A stretch of DNA of 64,000 nt from Clostridium cavendishii DSM 21758 (lineage in GTDB: Bacteria > Bacillota > Clostridia > Clostridiales > Clostridiaceae): positions 235,505 to 299,504 of the forward strand of contig NZ_FQZB01000008.1 in the NCBI RefSeq assembly GCF_900141845.1. Reading direction: 5' to 3'. Under the pieces are notes generated by a model, which had not been told where the DNA came from, did no database searches, and saw only the letters and a program-made list of their open reading frames with translations. Both the position numbers and the translations under genes were made by a program. Of this stretch, positions 17,024 through 26,808 are shown one piece after another. Numbering within the stretch: position 1 is the stretch's first letter; each line of letters starts with the position of its first letter.

Positions 17024-20000
17024 ATGAATAATAAAGTTATAAAAATTTTAACTATGCCTATGCTTATTTGTCTTGGTATAACTCCAATAGTTATTTCAGA
17101 TAAGAAAAAAAGTTCTCAGGGTGAGTTTAAAGTAATTCCTATAAAAAAAATGTTAACAAATTTAAATATAGAGTTTAAGGAAGGATCTACATTCATAGAA
17201 TGTATTTTAAATAAAAAAAAGCTTAAAGTTATGGAAAGATCTCCTTATGGTGTAGTTAATGGTACATTTTTACCATATGTTTGGAGTGAGGTAAATGGAA
17301 GCTATATATCAGAAAATTATAGGCCTATTAAACAAGATAATGATTTTTTAATACCTGTAAAATTTCTAATGAAATATTTTGATTTAAAAGAAGATAACAA
17401 CAATTTTTATTTTGAATCTGAAAAAAAGGAGGAGTCAAAAGAAGAAATTAAAAATATAGAAGAAAAATCTATAGAGAATAATAATCTTACTTTTAAAGAA
17501 GAAATTAAAAGAGCTATTGAGGAGAATGTAAAGGATTTTATAAAGGATAGTTCTCAAGGATATAAAGAGAATATAAATAGTACTAGCTCTAAATTTAGAA
17601 AAGTGGAGGAAGCTGATAATGAAGAATCAAAAGATTTGCCAAATGATAGAGCTATTTTAGGTATAACATTGACTCCTGATGATAGAACAATTTTGGAGAG
17701 TAAAATTACTGTAGTTCCTATTTTAAAGTTATTAGAGAAGAGTGGTATAAGTTTTACTTATAAAGCTAGAACTTTAGAAGCGAATATAAATGGTAAAAAG
17801 CTTAAGCTGTTAGAAAAGTATCCCTATGCCACAGTAAACAATAATTATGAACCATATATTTATAAAAAAATAGGTCAAAGGAATATTACTCAATATTATA
17901 CTCCCGTGAAGCAAGATAGTGATCTTTTAATACCTGTTAGCTTTCTTAATGAGCATTATGGGCTAATTAAGAAAGGAGATTTTTATTATTTTAATGATGT
18001 TAATAACCCTTGTGAGGCTATTGGGGAAAGTAGTAAAATAAAGCATTCAGCAGATGATAAACCTTGTAAGGCTGAGAAAAGAGTTAAACCTATTTTATTA
18101 AAGGCAAATGAAGAATTTGACCTTAATTTTGATCTTTATGTAGTGCCTATTAGAGAGCTTATGAAAGAACTTAATATAGCTGAAAGTAAGAATAATAATT
18201 CTGTGGAATTTATTATAAATGGAGTTTCTTTTAAGGTTTATGATAAATATCCGTATGGCTCCATAGATAGATCTTATAAACCATATATATTTGATAAAAT
18301 TTCAAAAGGGAATTATATACCTAAACTCAAAAATGATGATTTCTTAATACCAGTAAAATTTTTAGAGGATAATTTTAATATTAAATTTATTGAAGATAGA
18401 TTTGTCTTAGTCAATAAGGAAGAATTAAAAAAAGCAAAATTTACTAATAATATTGATGTAAATATTGATGTACAGAAGGTTGAAGAAGCTGCGTTTAAGG
18501 AACTAGATGAAAGTATGGATGACGTATTTAAAGATTCAAAGGAAGAAGAAGTAAATACTTATAAGAGAAAATTAGAACCCATAGTATTAAAAGCTTTAGT
18601 AGATACTAAAATAATATTCGATATAGAAACATTACCTATAAAAGCACTTTTAAAGGAACTTAATATAGAATTTAAGAGCCAGGCTGATGCAGTAACATTT
18701 AAATTAAATGGAACTAGTTTTAAGATTTTAAACGCATATCCATATGCTCATGTAGGTAACAGCTTTGAACCTTATGTAATTAGAGAAGTAAATGGGAAAG
18801 AGCTATCACAATATTATATACCTAAGAAGTTAGGTGATGATATTTTAATTCCTATAGAATATTTAAAAAAACATATGAATTTACAAGAAAAATATGGAGA
18901 ATTTGTTATTAAAGAAGATGAAGATAAATTTATAGTAGAAGATACTGAAAATGTTCTTTTAAATGTGGTAACTTCTAATAGCTCTGATGATGTAGATTTA
19001 GTAAGGGATTATATTGTTGAAAAGGTTACTCCATTAAGTAAAGAGGACTTAGTTTTAATTAAAGGAAGTGAAAATAATTTTAAAGAGGATTTTTATGCTT
19101 TACCTATAATTAAATTATTAAGTTATCAAAAAATATATTTTTCAAAGTATGTGGATTATATAGATTTTGTTTTAAATGATGTGGAATTTAAAATATATGA
19201 AACATATCCATATGCATATATAAACAAAGGTTATAAACCTTATTTAGCTAGTGAGATTAATGGTAAACTTACAACTCAATATTATCTTCCTAAGAAGGAA
19301 CAGGGTGATTTATTAATTCCCGTAGAGTTTCTAAAAAGAAATCTTAATCTTATAGAAGATGAAAATGGATATAGCTTTATAAATAAAGAGGTTATAGAAA
19401 ATGAGTGGGAAGAATTACCTATTACAATAGAAAATGAAGAAAATAAAACTTCAGTAAAATCTGTAATGTTAAAGGCATTGGTAGATACTAAAATAACCTT
19501 TGATATAGAAGCTGTACCTATAAAGGAACTTTTAAAAGAGCTTAATATAGATTTTGAAAATCATCCAGATTCAATAACTTTTAAAATAGGGGACACCAGC
19601 TTTAAATTTTTAAATTCGTATCCATATGGGCATATAGGGGATACTTTTGAGCCTTATGTAACTAGAGAAGTGAATGGGAAGGAGTTATCACAATATTATA
19701 TACCTAAAAAGGTGGGGAAGGATTTTTTAATTCCTATAGAGTATCTTAAAAAGCATATGAAGTTAGAAGAAAGTTATGGTGAATTTATTATTAAAGAAGA
19801 TGAGGATAGATTTATAGTAGATGATACTGATAATACTCTTTTAAATGTAGTAAGCTTTAATGATGTTTTAGATGAGAGTAGTGATGAAAATTTATTACAA
19901 AGTTACAATGTTGACAAAGTTACACTATTAAGTAAGGATGATTTAGTTCTGATTTCTGCTAGTGAAAATAAACTTAAGGAAGATTTTTATGGGTTACCTA

Positions 20001-21634
20001 TAATTAAGCTTTTGAGCTATCAAAAGGTAACTTATTCAAAGAGTTTAGATTGTATAGATTTTGTTATAAATGATGTAGATTTTAAGATATATGAAAAATA
20101 TCCATATGCATATATAAATAAAGTTTACAAACCATATTTAACTAGTGAAATAAATGGTAAGAGTACCACTCAATATTATATTCCAAAGAAAAAACATGGA
20201 GATTTATTAATTCCAGTAGAATTTTTAAAGAAAAATCTTAATCTTATAGAGTATGATAATGGATATGGTTTTATAGAGGAGGAGTCGTTAGAAAATAGTG
20301 ATGATATAGTAGTATTTGATAATGCTATAGAGGATGAGAAGTTTGATAAACAGCAATCAGTTCAAAATTATTATGTAGATGATGTTATAGAGTTAAACCA
20401 AGAATCTAATGATATTGATAATAATGTCAAAGGTTATGAACCGCATAACATAGAGATAAATGAAAATTTTATAGAAGATATAAATCTTGAAAATAATAAC
20501 AATGAATTACAAAGAAAGCTAAAGCAAACGCTCGATAAAAAAGACATAAATGTTAATTTAGATTATACAAATCTAAATGATTCTATGCCAACTACTTTCA
20601 GTGAAAGTAATTTAGATAATAATCCAGAAGATGATTTGTTAGCGATTATAGAGGAAGACGTAAAGCCTATTATAATTAAGCCAAATTTAAAAAATAGATT
20701 ACATGCAGAGGTTACAGCAGTTAAAATTAAACTTCTTATGAAAAAAGAGAATATAGAGGTTATAGAGCATTCTACTAATCTAGAAATGACTGTAAATGGT
20801 AAGGTGTTTAGGTTATTTGATAAATATCCATATGGGTATATAGATGGTTCCTATTATCCTTATTTAAGTAGAAATAATATAGGTACTGGTAATAGTAGAT
20901 ATTTTGTGCCAATAAAGGAAAAGGATGATTTTTTAATTCCAATAGATTTTTTAAAAGAACATCTTGGGCTTAAGGAAAAGGACGGAAGAATTTACTTTGA
21001 TGGACAAGAAGAAATATCTAGGGAAACAGATATTATAGAGTTAGATGACATTATAGAAGAAGAACCAATAGAAGAAAAAAATGATAATAAAGATTATAAA
21101 ATTGATGGTAAAGAGGATAAAATTAATAGTAAGGAAGAGAAAATAGATAATAAAGAAGAGATAAATAAAAAAGAAAAATTTATTAGAAACAAAACAAATG
21201 AATATACTATTTTCACTTTTGTTGAAGACCTTTATACTGAACATAAAAATCTTTTAAGTGAGGTAGATAATAAAATATATACTTCAAAGCTTGTAGAAGA
21301 TAAGCTAATAGATTTTGGTTTTATTAAGGATGAATATGGTTATATTTATAGTAGTAAGGAGAATCCAAAAATAAATCTTGCTTCCTTTAATAAGAGAAAA
21401 GGAAGCTATGATATGCAATTTTCTTTATATGCTTTAAATGACGAAATTACACATGTGGTAAATGAGGTTGTAAAATTTATAATACCATTTGAATATAAAA
21501 AGGTATTTGAAGCATTTAATGATACAAATTCATCATATCCTTTTAAGTTTGAGGTAGTAGCAGATAATAGAGTGATTGAATTTAAAATTATAAATAGAAC
21601 ACTTTTAATAAGTTTTGGCCCTATGGTTATATAA
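17024..21634 (+). CDS. Secreted protein with eight copper-amine-oxidase-N-terminal-like repeats
   Basis: 1,536 residues. A hydrophobic signal (about 5-26) is followed by eight repeats of about 90 residues each. Each repeat carries a VPI..LL core, then YPY (SPY in repeat 1) near residues 73, 265, 408, 571, 727, 865, 1025 and 1267, then a PY and a (D)LIPV/I.(F/Y)L strand. This is the pattern of the stalk-like domain called Cu_amine_oxidN1, a wall-associated fold in Firmicutes. Repeats are separated by acidic linkers; residues 1400-1536 form a different C-terminal domain I do not recognise. Repeats 4+5 and 6+7 are near-identical as pairs, a duplication of about 880 bp. No catalytic copper-oxidase domain is present. 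Likely a wall-bound scaffold. Confidence 0.8.
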   Translation: MNNKVIKILTMPMLICLGITPIVISDKKKSSQGEFKVIPIKKMLTNLNIEFKEGSTFIECILNKKKLKVMERSPYGVVNGTFLPYVWSEVNGSYISENYRPIKQDNDFLIPVKFLMKYFDLKEDNNNFYFESEKKEESKEEIKNIEEKSIENNNLTFKEEIKRAIEENVKDFIKDSSQGYKENINSTSSKFRKVEEADNEESKDLPNDRAILGITLTPDDRTILESKITVVPILKLLEKSGISFTYKARTLEANINGKKLKLLEKYPYATVNNNYEPYIYKKIGQRNITQYYTPVKQDSDLLIPVSFLNEHYGLIKKGDFYYFNDVNNPCEAIGESSKIKHSADDKPCKAEKRVKPILLKANEEFDLNFDLYVVPIRELMKELNIAESKNNNSVEFIINGVSFKVYDKYPYGSIDRSYKPYIFDKISKGNYIPKLKNDDFLIPVKFLEDNFNIKFIEDRFVLVNKEELKKAKFTNNIDVNIDVQKVEEAAFKELDESMDDVFKDSKEEEVNTYKRKLEPIVLKALVDTKIIFDIETLPIKALLKELNIEFKSQADAVTFKLNGTSFKILNAYPYAHVGNSFEPYVIREVNGKELSQYYIPKKLGDDILIPIEYLKKHMNLQEKYGEFVIKEDEDKFIVEDTENVLLNVVTSNSSDDVDLVRDYIVEKVTPLSKEDLVLIKGSENNFKEDFYALPIIKLLSYQKIYFSKYVDYIDFVLNDVEFKIYETYPYAYINKGYKPYLASEINGKLTTQYYLPKKEQGDLLIPVEFLKRNLNLIEDENGYSFINKEVIENEWEELPITIENEENKTSVKSVMLKALVDTKITFDIEAVPIKELLKELNIDFENHPDSITFKIGDTSFKFLNSYPYGHIGDTFEPYVTREVNGKELSQYYIPKKVGKDFLIPIEYLKKHMKLEESYGEFIIKEDEDRFIVDDTDNTLLNVVSFNDVLDESSDENLLQSYNVDKVTLLSKDDLVLISASENKLKEDFYGLPIIKLLSYQKVTYSKSLDCIDFVINDVDFKIYEKYPYAYINKVYKPYLTSEINGKSTTQYYIPKKKHGDLLIPVEFLKKNLNLIEYDNGYGFIEEESLENSDDIVVFDNAIEDEKFDKQQSVQNYYVDDVIELNQESNDIDNNVKGYEPHNIEINENFIEDINLENNNNELQRKLKQTLDKKDINVNLDYTNLNDSMPTTFSESNLDNNPEDDLLAIIEEDVKPIIIKPNLKNRLHAEVTAVKIKLLMKKENIEVIEHSTNLEMTVNGKVFRLFDKYPYGYIDGSYYPYLSRNNIGTGNSRYFVPIKEKDDFLIPIDFLKEHLGLKEKDGRIYFDGQEEISRETDIIELDDIIEEEPIEEKNDNKDYKIDGKEDKINSKEEKIDNKEEINKKEKFIRNKTNEYTIFTFVEDLYTEHKNLLSEVDNKIYTSKLVEDKLIDFGFIKDEYGYIYSSKENPKINLASFNKRKGSYDMQFSLYALNDEITHVVNEVVKFIIPFEYKKVFEAFNDTNSSYPFKFEVVADNRVIEFKIINRTLLISFGPMVI

Positions 21635-21651
21635 AATTAAAAATTATTTAA

Positions 21652-21689
21652 TTAAGTAATGGTGGAATAATTATTCTATCATTACTTAA
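21652..21689 (+). terminator. Hairpin after the repeat-protein gene
   Basis: Stem of 10 bp (21652-21661 with 21680-21689) plus an inner stem GGAATA/TATTCT. No T run follows, so read-through into the next gene is likely. Confidence 0.4.
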
Positions 21690-21738
21690 AATAATATATA
21701 TTGAAATTTAGAGTGTATAAATTTGGGGGAATATAAAA

Positions 21739-22740
21739 TTGAAAAAATTAAAAAAGCTTAAATGGGGTCAGATTTTAATTTTTATTATATTTGAATTGCT
21801 TTTTACTGTTATAACAGCGCCATTTATACTTCTTTATGGACCTTTTGAGAATGCAAAGAGAATATATGTGGGGTCTGCAATGAATACATTAAACCATCAA
21901 TACCTAGCAACTACATTTTTATCAAAAGAAAAAATTAATAATATATTAAATGTTAATGTACCTAAAGAGGTAAAAGAGCCTGAAGTAGAAGAAAAAGCTC
22001 CAGAAGTAATAATAAATAAAAGGTATGATAGTACCATAGAACTTTTTGAATTTGAAAATTCAAAATATAAAGGAAGAATGCTTATAGTTAAAGATCCAAA
22101 AAGAGTAAAGATAGGTTATACGAGTAGTTTATATAAAAAGGGAGAAACTACCTCAGAAATGGCAATAAAAAATAATGCAGTTGCAGCAATAAATGGAGGG
22201 GCTTTTGTAGATAGCTCAAGTACGGCAATTTATACAGGAAACGGTGGAACTCCAACTGGAATAATAATAAGTGATGGGGAGATAGTATTTTCAGATTTAG
22301 AGTCTGAAAGTAAAAAAACAGAATGTGTTGCGTTAGATAAGGATGGAAAAATGTATGTTGGTAAATATTCAACAAGAGAATTAAGGGATCTAAATGTTAG
22401 AGAGGCAGTAACGTTTTATCCTACACTTATAAAGAAAGGTAAAATAGTACCTTTAAAAGGAACGAATGCATCTCAAGGAATAGCACCTAGAACAGCTATA
22501 GGCCAAAGAGCAGATGGATCAATAGTTATGATGGTTATAGATGGTAGAGATTTAATACAAGGTATGGGAGCCACTATGACAGAACTTCAAACCCTTATGT
22601 ATACAAAGGGAGAGTGTGTTACTGCTTTGAATTTAGATGGTGGTAAGTCAGCTACTATGTATTTAAATGGTGAAGTTATAAATAAAGTTTCTAATGCATT
22701 AGGCGAAAGGTATATAGCTACGTCCATTGTAGTTAAGTAA
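21739..22740 (+). CDS. Phosphodiester glycosidase (NAGPA-domain) membrane-anchored protein
   Basis: 333 residues: a membrane helix near residues 10-32, a short linker, then the NAGPA catalytic domain (residues 90-333). Family motifs are AAINGGAFVD, TPTGIIISDGEIV, APRTAIGQRADGS, VIDGRD and ALNLDGGKSATMYLNGE. The founding enzyme uncovers GlcNAc-1-phosphodiesters; bacterial members act on phosphodiester-linked sugars outside the cell. TTG start behind GGGGGAATATAAAA. Same strand as the repeat protein; I recall copper-amine-oxidase-N domains fused to this enzyme in other Firmicutes, which supports a joint surface role. Confidence 0.87.
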   Translation: MKKLKKLKWGQILIFIIFELLFTVITAPFILLYGPFENAKRIYVGSAMNTLNHQYLATTFLSKEKINNILNVNVPKEVKEPEVEEKAPEVIINKRYDSTIELFEFENSKYKGRMLIVKDPKRVKIGYTSSLYKKGETTSEMAIKNNAVAAINGGAFVDSSSTAIYTGNGGTPTGIIISDGEIVFSDLESESKKTECVALDKDGKMYVGKYSTRELRDLNVREAVTFYPTLIKKGKIVPLKGTNASQGIAPRTAIGQRADGSIVMMVIDGRDLIQGMGATMTELQTLMYTKGECVTALNLDGGKSATMYLNGEVINKVSNALGERYIATSIVVK

Positions 22741-22755
22741 TAAAGGTGAAGATTC

Positions 22756-23772
22756 ATGAAATTTTTTAGATATATCAAATCGAATTTAAAGCTAAAACAT
22801 ATAATAATTTTAATTTTAATATCTATTTCATTGCAATGCTTAACCTTATTTTTCTTAGATAAATTTTATTTTAAAGATAATACTGAGGTTAAAATGAAGC
22901 AAGTAAATGTACCAAAGCCAAAAGCAAAAGCAGAATTGCATGTTGATATGCCAGGTGGAATTAATGATATTTTAGTATCTTATGATGGTAAGTTTATAAC
23001 TTATAATGAAAAAAATTTAGTAAATATAGTTAATACAACAAATGGTGAAAAACAGAGCATTGAAAATTTAAATACAGAAGATCTTTTAAAATCAATCTGG
23101 TTACCGGACAGAAACTTGATGTTATTTCTTCAGAAAGAATCAAATAAAATAAATCTTTACAATTATGATGTTGAAAAAAAATCAAAACAAAGAATAATAA
23201 CAATTACTAATTATTTATCAACTTATAAGGACTTTAATATAAAAAGTTCTGCAATTACAGGTGTTATATATGTAAAAATAGATAGTATGATTTATAGAAC
23301 AGATATAAATCAAACTAAGGTTATAGAAGTACCTATAAGAATAAAAGATTCAACAGATATTTTTATAATACCAACAAAGGATAGAGTAGTATACGAAGAT
23401 GTAAAAAATTCAATATATTTAACTCAACCTAAGGAAAAGTTAAATATAAAAAGTGATTCACAAACTAAGATTTTAGGGGTAGATGATGAAAGTATTATAT
23501 ATTTAGGTGAGTTAAAGGATGGCAAGGTTATAAGTATAATCAGTAGTAGTCCAAAGAAGGAGCGTTTAAAACTTACTAAAGAAACAGAAATTAAAGATAT
23601 TTTCGTTAATAATAAAGGGGAAGTATTTGTAAATGATTCGTCCAAAAATGTTATAACTGAACTTTTATCTTTAAAGGAGACTAAATATGAAGGTAGCTTC
23701 TTGTCATTTTATAATAATGGAGTTACAAGTATATTAAATGGGAAATATTACAAAATTAAATTTGATAAATAA
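22756..23772 (+). CDS. Membrane-anchored protein with propeller-like extracellular domain
   Basis: 338 residues; a single N-terminal membrane helix (about 15-36, IIILILISISLQCLTLFFL) followed by short repeated beta-strand motifs such as SIWLPDRNLMLFLQKES and DRVVYEDVKNSIYLTQ, typical of a six- or seven-blade propeller. Family not recognised. Lies 15 bases after the glycosidase with ribosome site AAAGGTGAAG, so they are co-transcribed and probably work at the same place on the cell surface. Confidence 0.7.
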   Translation: MKFFRYIKSNLKLKHIIILILISISLQCLTLFFLDKFYFKDNTEVKMKQVNVPKPKAKAELHVDMPGGINDILVSYDGKFITYNEKNLVNIVNTTNGEKQSIENLNTEDLLKSIWLPDRNLMLFLQKESNKINLYNYDVEKKSKQRIITITNYLSTYKDFNIKSSAITGVIYVKIDSMIYRTDINQTKVIEVPIRIKDSTDIFIIPTKDRVVYEDVKNSIYLTQPKEKLNIKSDSQTKILGVDDESIIYLGELKDGKVISIISSSPKKERLKLTKETEIKDIFVNNKGEVFVNDSSKNVITELLSLKETKYEGSFLSFYNNGVTSILNGKYYKIKFDK

Positions 23773-23783
23773 AAAATAGATAA

Positions 23784-23954
23784 TTTTTTAATGTACCTTA
23801 TAGAGTAGACAATGAAAAAAGCCTACCTAGAAGTTTATATTGCTTTCTTTGTAGTATAGGAACCTTGTATAGAGCAGGTGTTAAAGTTTTAAAAATAACT
23901 GAACGAGAACTACCACCAGAAACTATAGCTAAGATAAAAAAATGTTATTTATAG
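23784..23954 (+). pseudogene. Remnant of a U32-peptidase-like C terminus
   Basis: An open frame of 56 codons without a usable start encodes ...YCFLCSIGTLYRAGVKVLKI then TERELPPETIAKIKKCYL. The LYRAGVKVLKI..RE.P phrase resembles the end of U32-family (YhbU/UbiV-like) proteins, which are far longer. Stops bound it on both sides. Interpreted as a decayed gene tail; family is tentative. Confidence 0.4.
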
Positions 23955-23998
23955 ACACATTATTGTAAGTTACAGCTTAATGTAGATAGGAGAATGAT

Positions 23999-24595
23999 AT
24001 GCTAATTGCTTTTTGCGGAATTGATGGTACTGGAAAGAGTTCACATAGTAAAGAAATTGGTAATTGGTTAAGAAATAAAGGTATAAAAATTAAAGATTCA
24101 AATTTAATTTCAGATAACCATTTATTTTATGATACATTTAAACAGGTTACAAATATGTATGAAGAAAAATATGAAGAAGATACTGATGAGGGTTTTAGTG
24201 TTTTATTGGCATTTGAGTTTTTTCGTAGGGCAAAAGAAGTTGAAAAAGATATTAGTGATGGAATAGGAATAATAGCAGACAGATGGACATATTGTCATTA
24301 TGCTTATAATTATGCTAGAAATGTAAATAATAAGTTTGCTAATTTATTGCTGGATAGTTGCTGTAAACCAGATTTAGTTTTTTTATTAGATTTACCAGTT
24401 AATGCTGCTTTAGAGCGTATAGATAGGAGAGGAAGCAGAAGTTATAATGAAACTACTGAGGTTTTAGAAAAAGCTAGGGAAAAATATTTAGAAATTGCGA
24501 AGGAAGAAAAAGCTATTATATTAGATAGTGCAGATTCTTTTGAATATAATCAAAAAATTATAAAAAATATAATTAAGGATAAATTTGAAATATAG
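23999..24595 (+). CDS. Thymidylate-kinase-like nucleotide kinase
   Basis: 198 residues. P-loop GIDGTGKSS (7-15), the ADRW motif (Asp-Arg-Trp, about 97-99), and the lid arginines in LERIDRRGSRSYNE place it in the dTMP kinase fold. Sequence differs from housekeeping Tmk, notably in the region of the thymidine pocket, and it sits beside a phosphatase and a radical SAM enzyme, so it may serve a specialised pathway. ATG follows AGATAGGAGAATGAT. Specificity cannot be read from the sequence. Confidence 0.75.
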   Translation: MLIAFCGIDGTGKSSHSKEIGNWLRNKGIKIKDSNLISDNHLFYDTFKQVTNMYEEKYEEDTDEGFSVLLAFEFFRRAKEVEKDISDGIGIIADRWTYCHYAYNYARNVNNKFANLLLDSCCKPDLVFLLDLPVNAALERIDRRGSRSYNETTEVLEKAREKYLEIAKEEKAIILDSADSFEYNQKIIKNIIKDKFEI

Positions 24596-24623
24596 AAAGA
24601 ATAACTATATAAGAAGGGAAAAA

Positions 24624-25199
24624 ATGAAACTACTTTTTTTAAGGCATGGACAAACTAATTGGAATCTAGAAAATAAAATTCAGGGTAGTTCTGATACTAT
24701 GTTAAATGACCATGGTATTGAACAGGCTAAAAAACTAGCTGAGAATATACTAAAATCTAATTATAATATATGTAAAATTTATACTAGCAAACAAATGCGT
24801 GCTATAGATACAGCTAAGATATTAAGTTTATATATGACTGTTGATTATGAAATCGTTGAAGGATTAGAAGAAATAAATTTTGGTGAGTGGGAAGGATTAT
24901 CGTGGAATGAAATAAAGGACAAGTTTCCAGAGGAATATACTGAATGGTGTAATAATCGTAGATATTCTAAATCACATCAAGGAGAGTCATATCAAGAAAT
25001 GTTAGAGCGTGTATTAAAAGTTATTAAGAATATTATAAGTAAAAATCGAGAAAACGTAATAGTAGTAACTCATAGTGGAGTTATTATGGCATTACAATGT
25101 TATTTGACTAAAACATCTTTCTCTGATATTGGAAATTTTAGATTAGATAATATGTCGGTGTGTGAATTAGATAAAGAGGTATTTGATAATTATATTTAG
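24624..25199 (+). CDS. Histidine phosphatase (phosphoglycerate-mutase fold)
   Basis: 191 residues. Catalytic LRHGQT (His8), the second conserved His in VVTHSGVIMAL, and a Glu in the INFGEWEGLSW segment define the branch-1 histidine phosphatases, related to alpha-ribazole phosphatase and GpmB-like proteins. I use ATG at 24624, behind AAGAAGGGAAAA; the gene then starts 28 bases after the kinase stop. Substrate unknown; with the kinase it may act on a nucleotide- or sugar-phosphate. Confidence 0.82.
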   Translation: MKLLFLRHGQTNWNLENKIQGSSDTMLNDHGIEQAKKLAENILKSNYNICKIYTSKQMRAIDTAKILSLYMTVDYEIVEGLEEINFGEWEGLSWNEIKDKFPEEYTEWCNNRRYSKSHQGESYQEMLERVLKVIKNIISKNRENVIVVTHSGVIMALQCYLTKTSFSDIGNFRLDNMSVCELDKEVFDNYI

Positions 25200-25212
25200 A
25201 GGAAGTTTATAA

Positions 25213-25314
25213 ATGATTAGTGTAGTTATGCCCACGTACAATAGGGTACACACTATACAAAGAGCAATTGATAAAAATGAATATTTATGTTTTGATCAAT
25301 CTATATCAGATTAG
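25213..25314 (+). pseudogene. Truncated family-2 glycosyltransferase, N-terminal fragment
   Basis: 33 codons with an intact ribosome site (AGAGGAAG). MISVVMPTYNRVHTIQRAID is the exact hallmark of the N terminus of GT2 enzymes, then the frame diverges and stops. The rest of the gene (about 250 codons) is missing, so a deletion joined the fragment to the region before the radical SAM gene. Confidence 0.65.
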
Positions 25315-25335
25315 AGATGGAGGGGAGAAGGTAAA

Positions 25336-26679
25336 ATGCAAGTAAACAAATATTATAAGTATAAAGAACAAAAACAAGCTATTTTTAAAACGGTAAATGG
25401 TGATTTTTATATAATTACACAGTTTGGTAAAAGAATAGATGTTAATCTTTATGAGGTATTAGTATATTTATTTTCTAATGGACAAAGTGACATCCTTAAA
25501 ATTCAAAACTTAATTAAGAATAATTATAAGAATTGTATCATTTCATTAGATGAAATTGAAAGAATATTGGCGCGTTTTCAAAAAGAAGAAATGATGATTT
25601 TTGAAAAAGAAGTATTAGAATTACATCCAATTTATTCTTTTAATTCGTTTAAAATAGTTGAGAAACTTGACATTAATTGTAGTAAAGATACTATTTTAAC
25701 ATTAGGGAAATTAGAATTAGCAATAACTGAAGACTGCCCATTTAGTTGCTCTTACTGTATGAGAAAAGTAGATTCTGAAAATAATGTTTTAAGCTTTGAG
25801 CAGAAAAGAAAATTGGTGAATGATTGTTTTGAAATGGGAGCAATGTCATTAAATATAACAGGAGGAGAGCCCCTTTATGGAAAATATGCGGATGAATCAA
25901 TTGAACTTGTAAAATATGCTAAAAAACTTGGGTATAAGAGAATAATGATTTCTACAAGTGGATATGGAGTTGAAAAAAATATAGAAAGATTAGCGTCTTC
26001 AGGCTTAAATGAACTTCAAATATCATATAACCAGTGTACTTTGTTCGAAGAAGATAGAGTTAGAAATAAATTTGTTGAAGATAATATAGATATGATAAAA
26101 AAGAGTATGGAATATGGAATTAGGCTAGGTGTTTGTAGTGTTTTAACTAAGGAGAGTTTAACAAAGATCGAACAGATAATAGAATTCTGTATTAAGAATA
26201 AGTTATATAGTGTATATTTTTATCCTGTTATGCCAGTTGGCGGGGCAATTACAATATGGGATTCTATAAAACTAAATGAAAATGATATACGTATAGCCAT
26301 GGAAAAAATACGTTGCTATAAAGAAAAGTACAAAGATAAAATATATATATCAGCTCCGCAATCCTTTATGAATGAAAAAGAGAGCTTAAAACAATACTGT
26401 GAGGGTGGAACATATATGATTTATGTTTCTAATAAGGGTGAGGTTTCAGGATGTGCTTGTTCACAACCTATGTCAAATACAATTCATAATAGAAACATAG
26501 ATGATTTATGGAGGTTCAATGAGTATTTTGATAAATATAGATGTATAAAAGAGTATTCAGCTCCTTGTTTAGATTGCAATTCTTTACTATATTGCTTAAA
26601 TTCTTGTATCATTAGAGAACAACAGGCATTTAAATTTAACCTAAGATATGGTTGCAACAAATGTAATGCTAGGGCATAG
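25336..26679 (+). CDS. Radical SAM/SPASM enzyme with PqqD-like N-terminal domain
   Basis: 447 residues. The N-terminal 90 residues resemble a PqqD/RRE peptide-recognition domain (INGDFYIITQ-like strand pair, then helices). The radical SAM cluster motif CPFSCSYC is at 134-141, followed by SLNITGGEPLYG. A C-terminal SPASM region has many Cys (GCACS; CLDCNSLLYC; CNKC) for auxiliary iron-sulfur clusters. Such proteins modify ribosomal peptides, but no precursor gene was seen nearby. Start ATG follows GGAGGGGAGAAGG. Neighbours are the kinase, phosphatase and glycosyltransferase fragment. Confidence 0.85.
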   Translation: MQVNKYYKYKEQKQAIFKTVNGDFYIITQFGKRIDVNLYEVLVYLFSNGQSDILKIQNLIKNNYKNCIISLDEIERILARFQKEEMMIFEKEVLELHPIYSFNSFKIVEKLDINCSKDTILTLGKLELAITEDCPFSCSYCMRKVDSENNVLSFEQKRKLVNDCFEMGAMSLNITGGEPLYGKYADESIELVKYAKKLGYKRIMISTSGYGVEKNIERLASSGLNELQISYNQCTLFEEDRVRNKFVEDNIDMIKKSMEYGIRLGVCSVLTKESLTKIEQIIEFCIKNKLYSVYFYPVMPVGGAITIWDSIKLNENDIRIAMEKIRCYKEKYKDKIYISAPQSFMNEKESLKQYCEGGTYMIYVSNKGEVSGCACSQPMSNTIHNRNIDDLWRFNEYFDKYRCIKEYSAPCLDCNSLLYCLNSCIIREQQAFKFNLRYGCNKCNARA

Positions 26680-26688
26680 AACTTAAAA

Positions 26689-26721
26689 AAGATGATTCCT
26701 GTTCAATATAGAAATCATCTT
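26689..26721 (+). terminator. Intrinsic terminator
   Basis: 9-bp stem AAGATGATT/AATCATCTT (26689-26697 with 26713-26721), T-rich downstream. Confidence 0.65.
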
Positions 26722-26808
26722 ATTAATTTTACATAACTTTTTTCTAATTGTCCTTAAGAAAGAGGACATTTTATTTTTTTTAAATAAAATAAGCTACTTT
26801 GTTGATAT

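Noticed and set aside
17024..21634. Copper amine oxidase enzyme
   Set aside because: Only the N-terminal stalk-like domain is repeated; no topaquinone Tyr motif or catalytic domain is present.
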